Assembly (NCBI GenBank): GCA_965243625.1
Contig: CBDEVI010000002.1
Location: forward strand, 1,798,001-1,862,000
Source of the DNA: JAJECS01 sp965243625
GTDB taxonomy: Bacteria; Chloroflexota; UBA11872
Length of the DNA stretch: 64,000 nt
Direction: 5' to 3'
Made by a program: the position numbers and the translations under genes. The notes under the pieces are model-generated. The model was not told where the DNA came from, did no database searches, and saw nothing but the letters and a program-made list of their open reading frames with translations. The stretch's first letter is position 1. Each line of letters opens with the position of its first letter. Positions 16,442-24,680 of this stretch are shown here, one piece after another.

Positions 16442-17173
16442 ATGAATCGGCCTCTGCGCGGTCCCTACCGCGTCGTGCTCTGCGACGTGGGGGAGACCCT
16501 GGTGCACTACAAACGCAGCTTCTCCGCCACCATTTCGGCGGAGGCTGCGCGGCTTGGGGCGCAAGTGGCGATGAGCGAGGTTCGGCGCATTGGCGACGAA
16601 GAGTATGACCGCGCCATCCGGAATCCGGCCGCGCGCGGCAGCAGCGCCGACGCCGATCGATCCAGGGCGTTCTGGCAAGGCATGTACGCCGCCATGGGCC
16701 GACGCCTGGGCGTCAGCGACCCCGCATTACTGGCCCAGCGACTGTTCGACGAGTTCACGACCGTCGAGTCGTACGACGCCATCGACGGCGCCCGCGAAGC
16801 CCTGACGCGGATTCGCGCGGCGGGGTTGAAGCTCGTGGCGGCGTCGAACTGGGAGCCCTGGCTGCTGGATCTGCTCGACCATCTCGAGCTGCGCGAGTCC
16901 TTCGACGCGCTGGCGGTGTCGGGACTTATCGGCGTCGAGAAGCCGGACGCGGCGTTCTTCGAGCGCACGCTGGAGATTGCCGGGGCCACGCGCGACGAAA
17001 CCGTGCACATTGGCGACAGCTTCTACGCCGACGTGCAGGGCGCGTGGGGGGCCGGCCTGGATGCTATTTGGATCAACTGGCACAACCGGCCGGCACAGGC
17101 CTGCCCCACGGTCGCGACCATTGGGGCGGCCGCGGACGCCGTCATCGCCGCAAGCGGAAACGGGGCCGCGTGA
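16442..17173 (+). CDS. HAD-superfamily hydrolase
   Basis: The HAD motifs are in order: LCDVGETLV (motif I with the nucleophilic Asp, but Gly instead of the second Asp), AASNWE (motif II), GVEKPD (motif III lysine) and HIGDSFYADVQGA (motif IV). An insert between residues 20 and 110 forms the alpha-helical cap. The absence of the second motif-I aspartate weakens the case for ordinary phosphatase activity and suggests a different reaction. It overlaps the downstream Nudix gene by four bases (GTGA), so the two are co-translated. Confidence 0.88.
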   Translation: MNRPLRGPYRVVLCDVGETLVHYKRSFSATISAEAARLGAQVAMSEVRRIGDEEYDRAIRNPAARGSSADADRSRAFWQGMYAAMGRRLGVSDPALLAQRLFDEFTTVESYDAIDGAREALTRIRAAGLKLVAASNWEPWLLDLLDHLELRESFDALAVSGLIGVEKPDAAFFERTLEIAGATRDETVHIGDSFYADVQGAWGAGLDAIWINWHNRPAQACPTVATIGAAADAVIAASGNGAA

Positions 17174-17715
17174 ACCTCGACTGGGAAACGATCCGGTCGC
17201 AGGTGGCCTGGCGGGGCCGTTTCCCGGTGATGGTGGACGAGATCCGCTCACTCGAGGACGCGCGCGAGATGACCTACACCTATCTCGGCATCGGGGTCGG
17301 CGCGGTGGTCGTCCTGGCGCTGGACGATGCCGACCGGGCCGTCTGCGTCCGGCAATACCGTCACCCGATGCGCCGCGTGGTGCGGGAGCTTCCGGCGGGC
17401 CACATCGATCGGGGCGAGGACCGCACCCTCGCCGCACACCGCGAGTTCGAGGAAGAAACCGGCCTGCGCCTGGGACACCTGGAGCATCTCGGCAGCTATG
17501 TCCCCGTCCCATCGCTGGCCGACTTTTCGATGCACATGTATTTCGGCCACACCCTCACGCCGGGCCGCCAACGGCTCGACGAAAACGAGCTGCTGGAAAT
17601 CGAGCGCGTGCCCATCAAGGAGCTCCACCAGGACATCCTCGAAGGCCGCGAGCCCGTCGTCTCGATGAACTACACCGTGCTGTTCGCCGCCGCGCAGGGG
17701 CGGTTGCCGCTCTAG
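17170..17715 (+). CDS. Nudix hydrolase (ADP-ribose pyrophosphatase-like)
   Basis: A complete Nudix box begins at GHIDRGEDRTLAAH and continues as REFEEETGL, around residues 77-99. Family members with this layout hydrolyse ADP-ribose or similar nucleoside diphosphate compounds. GTG 17170 is chosen as start because it overlaps the HAD stop (GTGA) and gives the normal 181-residue length. An open frame extends farther upstream but only inside the HAD gene. Confidence 0.9.
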   Translation: MNLDWETIRSQVAWRGRFPVMVDEIRSLEDAREMTYTYLGIGVGAVVVLALDDADRAVCVRQYRHPMRRVVRELPAGHIDRGEDRTLAAHREFEEETGLRLGHLEHLGSYVPVPSLADFSMHMYFGHTLTPGRQRLDENELLEIERVPIKELHQDILEGREPVVSMNYTVLFAAAQGRLPL

Positions 17716-18053
17716 CGATCTTTGCGTCACCCCTCCGTCATTCCGGCGAAGGCCGGAATCCAGTCCTGCCAAACTCGGGAGCACTCTGACTGTGAGACGT
17801 AGGGACGGTTCGCGAATCGCCTTTACGGCGCCACTGCGAGGCCTCACCAGGCCCATTGGCGGCCAGCGCTGCCTGATCAGCCATCGCGCAACCAGCAGAA
17901 TCGAAAGCGCACTATTATTTTGATGCCGAAGTTAAACCCGGAACGTGTGTAAAAACCCCCGTCACCAAACCGCGGCGGGCGTTCCCGGCGGCGTTCACTT
18001 AGTACGCTGGCGCGCGGATCCCGCCACTTTCCACTTCGAGGAATGACCACACG
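17716..18053. other. Spacer upstream of gltX with one palindromic repeat
   Basis: This 338-base gap contains the palindromic repeat at 17737-17763 (GTCATTCCGGCGAAGGCCGG type). The rest, including an AT-richer patch near 17900-17960, shows no convincing gene or T-box leader. The gltX promoter presumably lies here, but I cannot point to clear -35 and -10 elements. Confidence 0.6.
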
Positions 18054-19511
18054 ATGACGACCGGCATGCGGGTGCGGATGGCGCCGAGTCCGACCGGCGA
18101 CATTCACATCGGCAACGCGCGCACGGCGCTGATGAACTACCTCATGGCGCGGCAGTCGGGCGGCACGTTCATCCTGCGCGTGGAGGACACCGACCGCGAG
18201 CGCAGCGATGCGCAGAAGGAGGCCGGGATCTATGACGGCCTGCGCTGGCTGTCCTTGGATTGGGACGAAGGCCCGAACGTCGGCGGCCCGTACGGACCCT
18301 ATCGCCAGAGCGAGCGCCACGAGGTGCACCGCGAGGCCATCGAGGCGTTGCTGGCGTCGGGTTCGGCCTACTACGACTACACGACCGCCGAGGAGCGCGC
18401 GGCGGAGCGCGAGGCGCAGATCGCTGGCGGCCAGACGCCGCGCTATAGCGGCAGCGGTCGCTCACTCACCGCCGCCCAGATCGCGGAGCGCCAGGCGGCG
18501 GGCGTGGTGCCCGCGGTGCGGTTTGCCTCCGGGTCGGGCGCGGTGGGCTTCGATGACGGGGTGTTCGGGCCTCTCGCGACCGACGCCTCGGAGATCGAGG
18601 ACTTCGTGATCGCCCGCGGCGACGGCACGGCGCTCTACAACATGGCCGTGGTGGCCGACGATCGGTCCATGGCGATCACCCACGTCGTGCGCGGCGCCGA
18701 CCACACCTCCAACACGTTCCGCCAGGTGCTGCTCTACCGCGCGTTGGGGTGGGAGCCGCCGAGGTTCGCGCACCTGCCGCTGCTGCTCAACAAGCGGCGC
18801 CAGAAACTCTCCAAGCGCGACGGCTCGCAGTGGCTGGGTGAATACCGGGCGCAAGGCTATCTCCCCGAGGCCGTGGTCAACTTCATGGTGTTTCTCGGCT
18901 GGTCGCCGGGTGACGAGCGCGAGCTGTTCAGCCTCGACGACCTGGTCGCCGAGTTCAGCTTGGCCCGGGTCAATCGCGCCGACGCGGTCTATGACGTGCA
19001 GCGGCTGGATCACTTCAACGGCGTCTGGCTGCGGCGGCTGGACATGGACGCGCTGGCTGAGCGGGCGCTGCCCTTCGCGCGGGACGGTGGGCTGTCGGTG
19101 GACGAATCGCAGCGGGACTATTTCCGGCAGGCGCTGGCGCTGGAGCAGGAGCGCATCGGGCACCTGAGCGACGTGCCGGACATGATGGGATTTTTCTTCG
19201 ACGAGGACCTCGATCCAGACGTCGAGCTGATGCGATTCAAGCGCCACGACCGGGCCGAAACCGCCGCGGCGCTGACCACCGTGGAAGGCCTGGCGCGCGA
19301 GTTGCCGCAGTTCACGATCGAGGCAATCGAGACCATGCTGCGCGGACTGGCCGAGCGGCTGGGCTGGAAGACCGGCGACCTGTTCATGCCCATTCGAATC
19401 GCCGTGACCGGGCGCCGCGCCACGCCGCCGCTGTTCGAGACCATGGCCGTGCTCGGTCGCGAGCGGTGCCTGGTGCGCCTGCAACGCGCGCGGACCAAGC
19501 TGACCGAATAG
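18054..19511 (+). CDS. gltX: Glutamate--tRNA ligase
   Basis: MAPSPTGDIHIGNARTAL holds the HIGH-class signature, FILRVEDTDRER follows, and KLSKRDG is the KMSKS loop. The protein charges tRNA-Glu, and possibly tRNA-Gln in organisms relying on the amidotransferase route. At 485 residues it is full length. ATG 18054 and ATG 18066 are both possible starts; the second begins exactly at the conserved RVRMAPSPTG strand. The GNAT gene follows by 7 bp. Confidence 0.96.
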   Translation: MTTGMRVRMAPSPTGDIHIGNARTALMNYLMARQSGGTFILRVEDTDRERSDAQKEAGIYDGLRWLSLDWDEGPNVGGPYGPYRQSERHEVHREAIEALLASGSAYYDYTTAEERAAEREAQIAGGQTPRYSGSGRSLTAAQIAERQAAGVVPAVRFASGSGAVGFDDGVFGPLATDASEIEDFVIARGDGTALYNMAVVADDRSMAITHVVRGADHTSNTFRQVLLYRALGWEPPRFAHLPLLLNKRRQKLSKRDGSQWLGEYRAQGYLPEAVVNFMVFLGWSPGDERELFSLDDLVAEFSLARVNRADAVYDVQRLDHFNGVWLRRLDMDALAERALPFARDGGLSVDESQRDYFRQALALEQERIGHLSDVPDMMGFFFDEDLDPDVELMRFKRHDRAETAAALTTVEGLARELPQFTIEAIETMLRGLAERLGWKTGDLFMPIRIAVTGRRATPPLFETMAVLGRERCLVRLQRARTKLTE

Positions 19512-19518
19512 CCCAGCC

Positions 19519-20616
19519 ATGAGCCGCCTGCGCTTCCTCCAGGCGCCGTCGCCGAAGCCGGGGCGCACCGATATCTGGGCCGAGCACGACGGCGAGCTGG
19601 TGTGCTCATTGGAAATCATGGCGGCGCCCATTCGACTGGCCGGCGGGACGCTGCGCACGGCCGGCATCGCGAACGTCTTCACGGAGGAAGGCCACCGCCG
19701 CCGCGGCCATGCCAGCGCGCTGATGGCGCACGCGCACGACTTCCTCGCCGACGCCGGCTATTCGACGGTCGCGCTCTTCGGCATTCCGGGGTTCTACGGG
19801 AAGTTCGGCTACGCGACCATCGGCTGCGACTTCGCCATGGAGGTGGACGCGGATGTCGCGGCGCAAGCGGTCGGCGGCCACCGGTTGCGTCCCGCGATCG
19901 CCGCCGATCTGCCGGCGGTGGCCGAGATCTACAACGCAGTCAATGCCGGCCTCGACGGCTCGGTCGTACGCGACCCCGGGGACTGGATCGGCCTACGCCA
20001 CGGTTCGACGATCCTCGGCACGACGGGCCTGTGGATCGCCGCGGACGCGGCTGGCGAAGCTGTCGGATTCGTCGCATTGCGCGAGGACGCCGGCGGGGCC
20101 GAGGTGATCGACGGCGGATTCACGGAGTCCGCGGTTGCGCCGTCGCTGGTTGCGCATGCGGCCTCGGAGGCCGTCAAGCGGCAGGCGTCGAGGGTGAGGT
20201 TTGAGTTGCATCCCGAGGTCGGGCTCGGCTCCTACGTGCGGCGGATGGAATGCAAGCTCGAGTCCGTTCGACCGCTCGATTCCGGCTACATGCTGCGCAT
20301 CCTCGACCAGGACGCGGTGCTGCGGGCCGTCCAGCCCACACTGCGGGCGCGGGCGGCGGCGTGTGGAGACGAGGCCCCTTCCCAACTGCGCGCAAATACC
20401 CCGTTGGGGACGACCGCCGTCGACATCGGCGGCCGTGGGCCGGAGCGCACGCTGACCCTGCCGCACGAGCGCTTGACCCAACTTCTCTTTGGCTATTGGT
20501 CGGCCGGCGAGATTGCGGAGGTCGAGGACGTGTCGATCGCGCCGGAAGACCTGCCGTGGCTGGCAGCGCTGTTTCCGCGCAGCGACGCCTATTGCTACGA
20601 GCCCGACCGGTATTAG
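19519..20616 (+). CDS. GNAT family N-acetyltransferase (Eis-like layout)
   Basis: The first 140 residues form a GNAT domain with the acetyl-CoA motif VFTEEGHRRRGHASALMAHA, then FGIPGFYGKFGY. A second, weaker acyltransferase-like half and a C-terminal SCP2-like region (LTQLLFGYWSAGEI) follow. The total of 365 residues resembles Eis-type acetyltransferases that modify amines or aminoglycosides, though no specific substrate is implied. It sits 7 bp after gltX and is probably co-transcribed. Confidence 0.82.
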   Translation: MSRLRFLQAPSPKPGRTDIWAEHDGELVCSLEIMAAPIRLAGGTLRTAGIANVFTEEGHRRRGHASALMAHAHDFLADAGYSTVALFGIPGFYGKFGYATIGCDFAMEVDADVAAQAVGGHRLRPAIAADLPAVAEIYNAVNAGLDGSVVRDPGDWIGLRHGSTILGTTGLWIAADAAGEAVGFVALREDAGGAEVIDGGFTESAVAPSLVAHAASEAVKRQASRVRFELHPEVGLGSYVRRMECKLESVRPLDSGYMLRILDQDAVLRAVQPTLRARAAACGDEAPSQLRANTPLGTTAVDIGGRGPERTLTLPHERLTQLLFGYWSAGEIAEVEDVSIAPEDLPWLAALFPRSDAYCYEPDRY

Positions 20617-20626
20617 GAGCAGACAC

Positions 20627-20792
20627 GGGCGCCCGCAAGGGACGCCCCTGCAACCCAAGCGGCTTCGGTGGCCCGCGCGGCGTGCAGCGCGGGATCGGCT
20701 ATTCCCCTCACCCAATCCCTCTCCCGCAGTGGGGAGAGGGGACCGGACCGAGCGAGATTCCCGCTCCCATGCTGCACGCAGCATGGGCCACC
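20627..20792. repeat. GC-rich dispersed repeat, copy 1
   Basis: GGGCGCCCGCAAGGGACGCC through GCGCGGGATCGG, and then CTCCCATGCTGCACGCAGCA at 20763-20792, recur in the same order at 21196-21316. Between the two parts lies CTCTCCCGCAGTGGGGAGAG, itself an inverted repeat that could act as a terminator after the GNAT gene. Confidence 0.7.
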
Positions 20793-20871
20793 GGACATCG
20801 GCCACCGGGCAGCGTCGGGCCCGGCGTGAGTATGCTTTCCAAGCTGTTGGGCCGTGTGAGACCACCGGTCA

Positions 20872-21186
20872 ATGACCACCAGGCTTGCGGACGAATTTCA
20901 TCGAGCGCTCGAGAACCACGTCTACGCGGATATCAGGTCCCGCAACTTTCCAATGTTCCTCTTGCAAGCGATGCGCCGGTATGGCGGGGTGTTTGCGGCA
21001 AAGCAGCTGCTCGACATTTCTCCGGTTCGATCGGGGCTAATCGAACTCTGTGAGCAGGGGCGACTCGATCAGTCCGTGGAGTCCCTGATGTTGCAAGCGC
21101 GATGGAAACCCCTGTTCAGCGCCGACGAGTTGAAGCTCGCGCGCCGGCGTTTGAACGACCTGGGCTACGAGCCGGTCCGGGATTGA
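20872..21186 (+). CDS. Conserved hypothetical protein (104 aa)
   Basis: This small soluble protein has a pattern I have seen in many unannotated bacterial proteins: an N-terminal helix with an aromatic-rich segment, GGVFAAKQLLD, GLIELCEQGRLDQSVESLML, WKPLF and a terminal ARRRLNDLGYEP. The function is unknown. It stands alone between two copies of a GC-rich dispersed repeat, so it may be a small accessory gene. The start ATG 20872 gives the expected length. Confidence 0.75.
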   Translation: MTTRLADEFHRALENHVYADIRSRNFPMFLLQAMRRYGGVFAAKQLLDISPVRSGLIELCEQGRLDQSVESLMLQARWKPLFSADELKLARRRLNDLGYEPVRD

Positions 21187-21195
21187 CCGGCGACG

Positions 21196-21316
21196 CGGGC
21201 GCCCACAAGGGACGCCCCTACAACGAGGGCGTCATCGGTGGCCCGCGCTGCGCGCAGCGCGGGATCGGTCAGGGGTCGGGCTCCCATGCTGCACGCAGCA
21301 TGGGCCACCGGGCCAC
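21196..21316. repeat. GC-rich dispersed repeat, copy 2
   Basis: It repeats the layout of 20627-20792 without the central CTCTCCC hairpin. The two copies flank the 104-aa gene in direct orientation. Confidence 0.7.
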
Positions 21317-21333
21317 CACCGGCGCTTAGACGG

Positions 21334-21864
21334 TTACGAAGCCGCCGTGGGCTCCACTTCGCAGGCGGCGCAGTCGGCGCGATAGGTGCGCCAGCGCCTG
21401 ACGAGCAGCGCGGTGAGGAAGAGCATGGTGGCGACGTTGATGAACGGTCGCGCCGGCTCGATGACGTTGAGCACGCCGGCGGTGCCAAAGGCGGCCACCA
21501 GCAGCCCGTTGCACAGCGGACAGGACACGGCAAACGCCGCCAGAAAGCCGCCGCTGTAGATGGCCGTGCCGCTCTGCGTGATGCGGCGCGACCGCGCATA
21601 GACGCTGAGCCCCGACAGCGCGCCCAGCAGGGCCGCGTTGACCACCCAGATCGGGTAGTCGATCGCCAGCAGCGGCGTCTGGCGCTCGAGGATCGGGGTG
21701 TCGATGGCGCCGGTGACGAGCCCGACGACGACGAAGAACAGCACAGCCACGGCAAGTCCCGCGCCAATGGCGCGCCACAGGTCCGGCGATATGGACTTGG
21801 CTTGTGCGCGCAGGATCATCATGGCCGGTCTCCGCATGCCGCGTCGGGCAAGTTGGGTTTCCAA
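21334..21864 (-). CDS. Integral membrane protein with CPLC motif
   Basis: I do not recognise the family. Four hydrophobic segments are visible, at about residues 35-55, 75-90, 105-130 and 140-155 from ATG 21864. A CPLCNG motif sits at the start of the third. A further CAAC pair lies near the C-terminus after an Arg-rich stretch. The vicinal cysteines could bind a metal or undergo redox reactions at the membrane. ATG 21834 or the next ATG codons are alternative starts, because the first residues are poorly hydrophobic. No partner gene is adjacent. Confidence 0.75.
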   Translation of the reverse strand: METQLARRGMRRPAMMILRAQAKSISPDLWRAIGAGLAVAVLFFVVVGLVTGAIDTPILERQTPLLAIDYPIWVVNAALLGALSGLSVYARSRRITQSGTAIYSGGFLAAFAVSCPLCNGLLVAAFGTAGVLNVIEPARPFINVATMLFLTALLVRRWRTYRADCAACEVEPTAAS

Positions 21865-21891
21865 AGTCTACGCGGACCCACGGTCAGGTCC

Positions 21892-21982
21892 GGTAGGGGC
21901 GGGTCTGAGACCCGCCCGACGCCGAGCATCCGGCGCCACTCCAGATTCGACCGGACTGGATTCCGGCCTCCGCCGGAATGAC
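21892..21982. repeat. Composite intergenic repeat (REPIN-like), direct copy
   Basis: GTAGGGGCGGGTCTGAGACC at the left and GGATTCCGGCCTCCGCCGGA at the right are two palindromes about 40 bases apart. It is the clearest full copy of the element, and its reverse complement aligns well with 43411-43501. Confidence 0.75.
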
Positions 21983-22056
21983 GGAGGGGACAACCCCTCA
22001 CCCCAGCCCTCTCCCCACGGAAGACGGAGCTGACGCCGGCGCCGACAAGCAGCCAA

Positions 22057-23040
22057 CTACCCCCTGTAGTCGAACTCCAAGACGACGCCCAGGGTCTCGC
22101 CGATGCGGTTGTAGAGCAGATCGAACGCGTCGGCGACCTGCTCGAACGGATAGCGGTGGGTGGTCATGCGCTCGGGTGCGACTTGGCCGGATGCGAGCAG
22201 ATCCATGCCGCGCCGCGCCGACGCCGCGTCGGGACCGCGCCGGTAGTAGCCGCCGATGATTCGCCGACCTTGCGCCGCGCCCGAGGTGAGGGGCAGCGGC
22301 TGGTCCTCGTAGAGTCCGACCAGGTGCAGCGTGCCCCCGCGGGCGACCATGTCCATGGCCGGTCCAAACGCCTTGGGCCCGGCCGAGCCGCCGACGGCAT
22401 AGACCACCGTGTCGGCACCCACGCCGTTTGACAGGCGCCGGACCGCCGCCACCGCGTCCTCCTTGGCGGCATTGATCACGATGTCGGCGCCCAGCTTGGC
22501 CGCAATCTCGCAGCGCAGGTCCAGCGTGTCGATGGCCACGATCGTGCCGGTGCCATTGAGCTTCTGCACCTGCATGATCAGGCTGCCGACGAGCCCCTGG
22601 CCGACCACTACGACCAGGTCGTCGCGGGCCAATCCCTCGATATCCACCCACGTCACGCCTCCGGCGAGCAGCGGCCAGTAGGTCGCCTGCTCGAAGCTCA
22701 CGCCGTCCGCGATCGGGTAGACCTGATTCTGCGCGTCGGGCCTGGCGTACACCGCGTCGCGCACGACGTATTCGGCGTGAGGGGCGAGCGATACCACGCG
22801 GTCACCGGGCCGCAGGTGGGTGACCTCGGCCCCGACCGCGTCGACCACCCCAGCGAGCGAGTAGCCCATGGACTCCGGATTCACGGCGTGCTCACGCGTA
22901 TAGCGGGCGCCGATCTCCGAGCCGCGGCTGATGAGACTGGTGACGGATCGAATCCGCACTTGTTCCGGTCCCGGTTCGGGAATCGGGACCTCTTCGATGA
23001 CGACGTTGAACTTGCCTTCGGGCTTGGCCGATCGCTTCAT
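22057..23040 (-). CDS. MDR-family dehydrogenase (zinc-binding alcohol dehydrogenase-like)
   Basis: The N-terminal GroES-like domain shows SRGSEIG and MGYSLAGVVDAVG, and the Rossmann domain has VVVGQGLVGSLIMQ near residue 145. The usual zinc ligands are replaced: the catalytic-domain cysteine and the GHE motif are missing (MGYS instead). That pattern is common in the bacteriochlorophyllide and sorbitol-like MDR branches that tolerate loss of structural zinc. At 327 residues it is slightly short. The substrate is unknown, and it appears to be a single-gene unit. Confidence 0.85.
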   Translation of the reverse strand: MKRSAKPEGKFNVVIEEVPIPEPGPEQVRIRSVTSLISRGSEIGARYTREHAVNPESMGYSLAGVVDAVGAEVTHLRPGDRVVSLAPHAEYVVRDAVYARPDAQNQVYPIADGVSFEQATYWPLLAGGVTWVDIEGLARDDLVVVVGQGLVGSLIMQVQKLNGTGTIVAIDTLDLRCEIAAKLGADIVINAAKEDAVAAVRRLSNGVGADTVVYAVGGSAGPKAFGPAMDMVARGGTLHLVGLYEDQPLPLTSGAAQGRRIIGGYYRRGPDAASARRGMDLLASGQVAPERMTTHRYPFEQVADAFDLLYNRIGETLGVVLEFDYRG

Positions 23041-23108
23041 TTCCGGGTCTCGCGCGCTGGATCGTTGGGGTATGAAACCACGGGCGGGCGGTCTGCGCGA
23101 GCAGGCGG

Positions 23109-23729
23109 CTAGGGTCGCGCCGCCAAGTCGTTGCGAAAACGGGAGGCCGTGCGAAACATGGCGGCCAGCTCGGTATACGTGTCGCCCGTCGGCGCGCGGT
23201 CGAAACTCTCGGTCAATTGGCGCTCGATCAGCGCGGCCTGGGCATCGCGTCCCTCGGCCAGCAGGTCGCGCAGCCAGCGGTTGTAGAACACCCCGCTGCG
23301 CGGCAGCCGGAACTCCATGAAGGTGGTGTTGGCTCGGGAAAACACCTCGCCGGTGGCGCCGGCCGTGGCAATGACACGCAGCGCGCTGACATCGCCCCGG
23401 GCCGCGCGGCCCGCCTCGTAGTCCAGGTAGATCACCGCCGGCTCCAAGGCGCTGAGCAGACCGTCCGCGTCGATCAAATACAGCAGCAGCGCAAACGACA
23501 CGCCCATGCCGATGGGCGCGCGCTCGATGGCCGGAATGGGCTTGACCGGCGCGATCGGGACGTCGAACTCATCCTGCGTTTCGGCCTCGTCCGGCGCCTG
23601 GGGCGTGATTTGCGGCGGGCTTGCGGGCGGAGCCTGGACAGCGGCCGCCGGGAGCAGGGTGAGCACAGCCACCGCCGCCACCATCAGCACCAGGATCGTG
23701 ACCGCGGCCATGGGCCCAGCCCTTAGCAC
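23109..23729 (-). CDS. Membrane-anchored protein of unknown function (206 aa)
   Basis: I cannot name this protein. A single N-terminal hydrophobic segment (about residues 8-32) is followed by a Pro/Gln-rich linker (30-60) and a soluble domain of about 140 residues that is probably extracytoplasmic. It has no cysteines or obvious catalytic motif. The start is a GTG at 23729. It lies alone between the MDR gene and the TIM-barrel gene on the same strand. Confidence 0.7.
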   Translation of the reverse strand: MLRAGPMAAVTILVLMVAAVAVLTLLPAAAVQAPPASPPQITPQAPDEAETQDEFDVPIAPVKPIPAIERAPIGMGVSFALLLYLIDADGLLSALEPAVIYLDYEAGRAARGDVSALRVIATAGATGEVFSRANTTFMEFRLPRSGVFYNRWLRDLLAEGRDAQAALIERQLTESFDRAPTGDTYTELAAMFRTASRFRNDLAARP

Positions 23730-23819
23730 CAGACCCTCCGTTTCACACTCGACCGGACGATGCCGATCCCGCCTGCGCTAGCGCCGCCGCCTTGCGAGGG
23801 CAGGAACACCCATGGGCGT

Positions 23820-24620
23820 CTAGCCGATGCCGGCCCGACGCGCCGCGTCGGCAAGGGTGTCATAGGCAAGCTGCGCATGCGCGAACGGCTCATAGTCGGG
23901 CCGGGCCACGACCATCTTCGAGATCTCGACGGTTTCGAAGCCGCGATAGCCGCACTCGTGCATCGTCCGCAGATAGGTGGCGTGATCGAAGTCGTCCTCG
24001 CCGGGTGTGAGGAAGGCGTGCTCCGGCCAGCGGCCCTTTACGCCCTTGATATGCGTGTGAAGCGCGTGCGGCGCGAGCGGAGGCACCGCCTCGGCCACGC
24101 TCATGCCAATGGCCTGGAAGTGGCTGTAGTCAAGGTTGAGGCCCACGTTGGGCAGTCCGATCTGCTCGACCAGCCAGAGCGCCTGCTCCGGCCGGCTGAG
24201 GGCCGCGCCGACGTGCGGCTCGATGGCCAGTGACACGCCGTGGGGCGCCGCGTGTTCTCCGAGCCGCGCGTACTCGTCAACCACGCGATGACGCACGGCA
24301 TCCCACTCGCCAGGGGCGCCGCCGGGCAGCGTGTTGATTGGCGGCGGGTCGTCGGGCTCGAGCGCGACGGCCAGGTCCACGGCCTCGCGCAGGCGCGTGA
24401 TGCTGGTCATGTATTCCGGGGGGACCAGGAGCCGCGAGTGCGCGGCCAGCGCCGAGAGCGTCATGCCGTGCTCACGCAGCAACGCAGGGATGCGTTGGCG
24501 GGCGGCGGCGTCCAAAAGCTCGAGGGCCGTGGTGTAGCCCGGCAGGATGGTGAGCTCGAGCCCGGTGTAGCCCATCCGTGCCAGTCGCGGCACGGCGACC
24601 TCGATGGGGACATCGGCCAT
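23820..24620 (-). CDS. Sugar phosphate isomerase/epimerase-like TIM-barrel protein
   Basis: The fold of AP-endonuclease/xylose-isomerase-like barrels is supported by GYTGLELTILPGY near the start, SLAIEPHVG (metal-site Glu), NLDYSHFQ, and HTHIKGVKG. Members isomerise or epimerise free sugars or inositols. ATG 24620 is the first canonical start. However, the in-frame codons just upstream encode KLGYSTWG, the usual first strand of this family, and are reached only through an ATC at 24648-24650. The true protein probably starts there. The glycosyltransferase gene ends 60 bp upstream. Confidence 0.85.
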   Translation of the reverse strand: MADVPIEVAVPRLARMGYTGLELTILPGYTTALELLDAAARQRIPALLREHGMTLSALAAHSRLLVPPEYMTSITRLREAVDLAVALEPDDPPPINTLPGGAPGEWDAVRHRVVDEYARLGEHAAPHGVSLAIEPHVGAALSRPEQALWLVEQIGLPNVGLNLDYSHFQAIGMSVAEAVPPLAPHALHTHIKGVKGRWPEHAFLTPGEDDFDHATYLRTMHECGYRGFETVEISKMVVARPDYEPFAHAQLAYDTLADAARRAGIG

Positions 24621-24680
24621 GCCCCAGGTGCTGTAACCGAGTTTGACGATGCGACCTATTCCGGCGGCAGACGCTGAATT

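Noticed and set aside
21998..22030. CTCACCCCAGCCCTCTCCCC element as a gene or RNA
   Set aside because: It is a short dispersed GC-rich sequence also seen near 20704 and 50578, with no sign of transcription or structure by itself.
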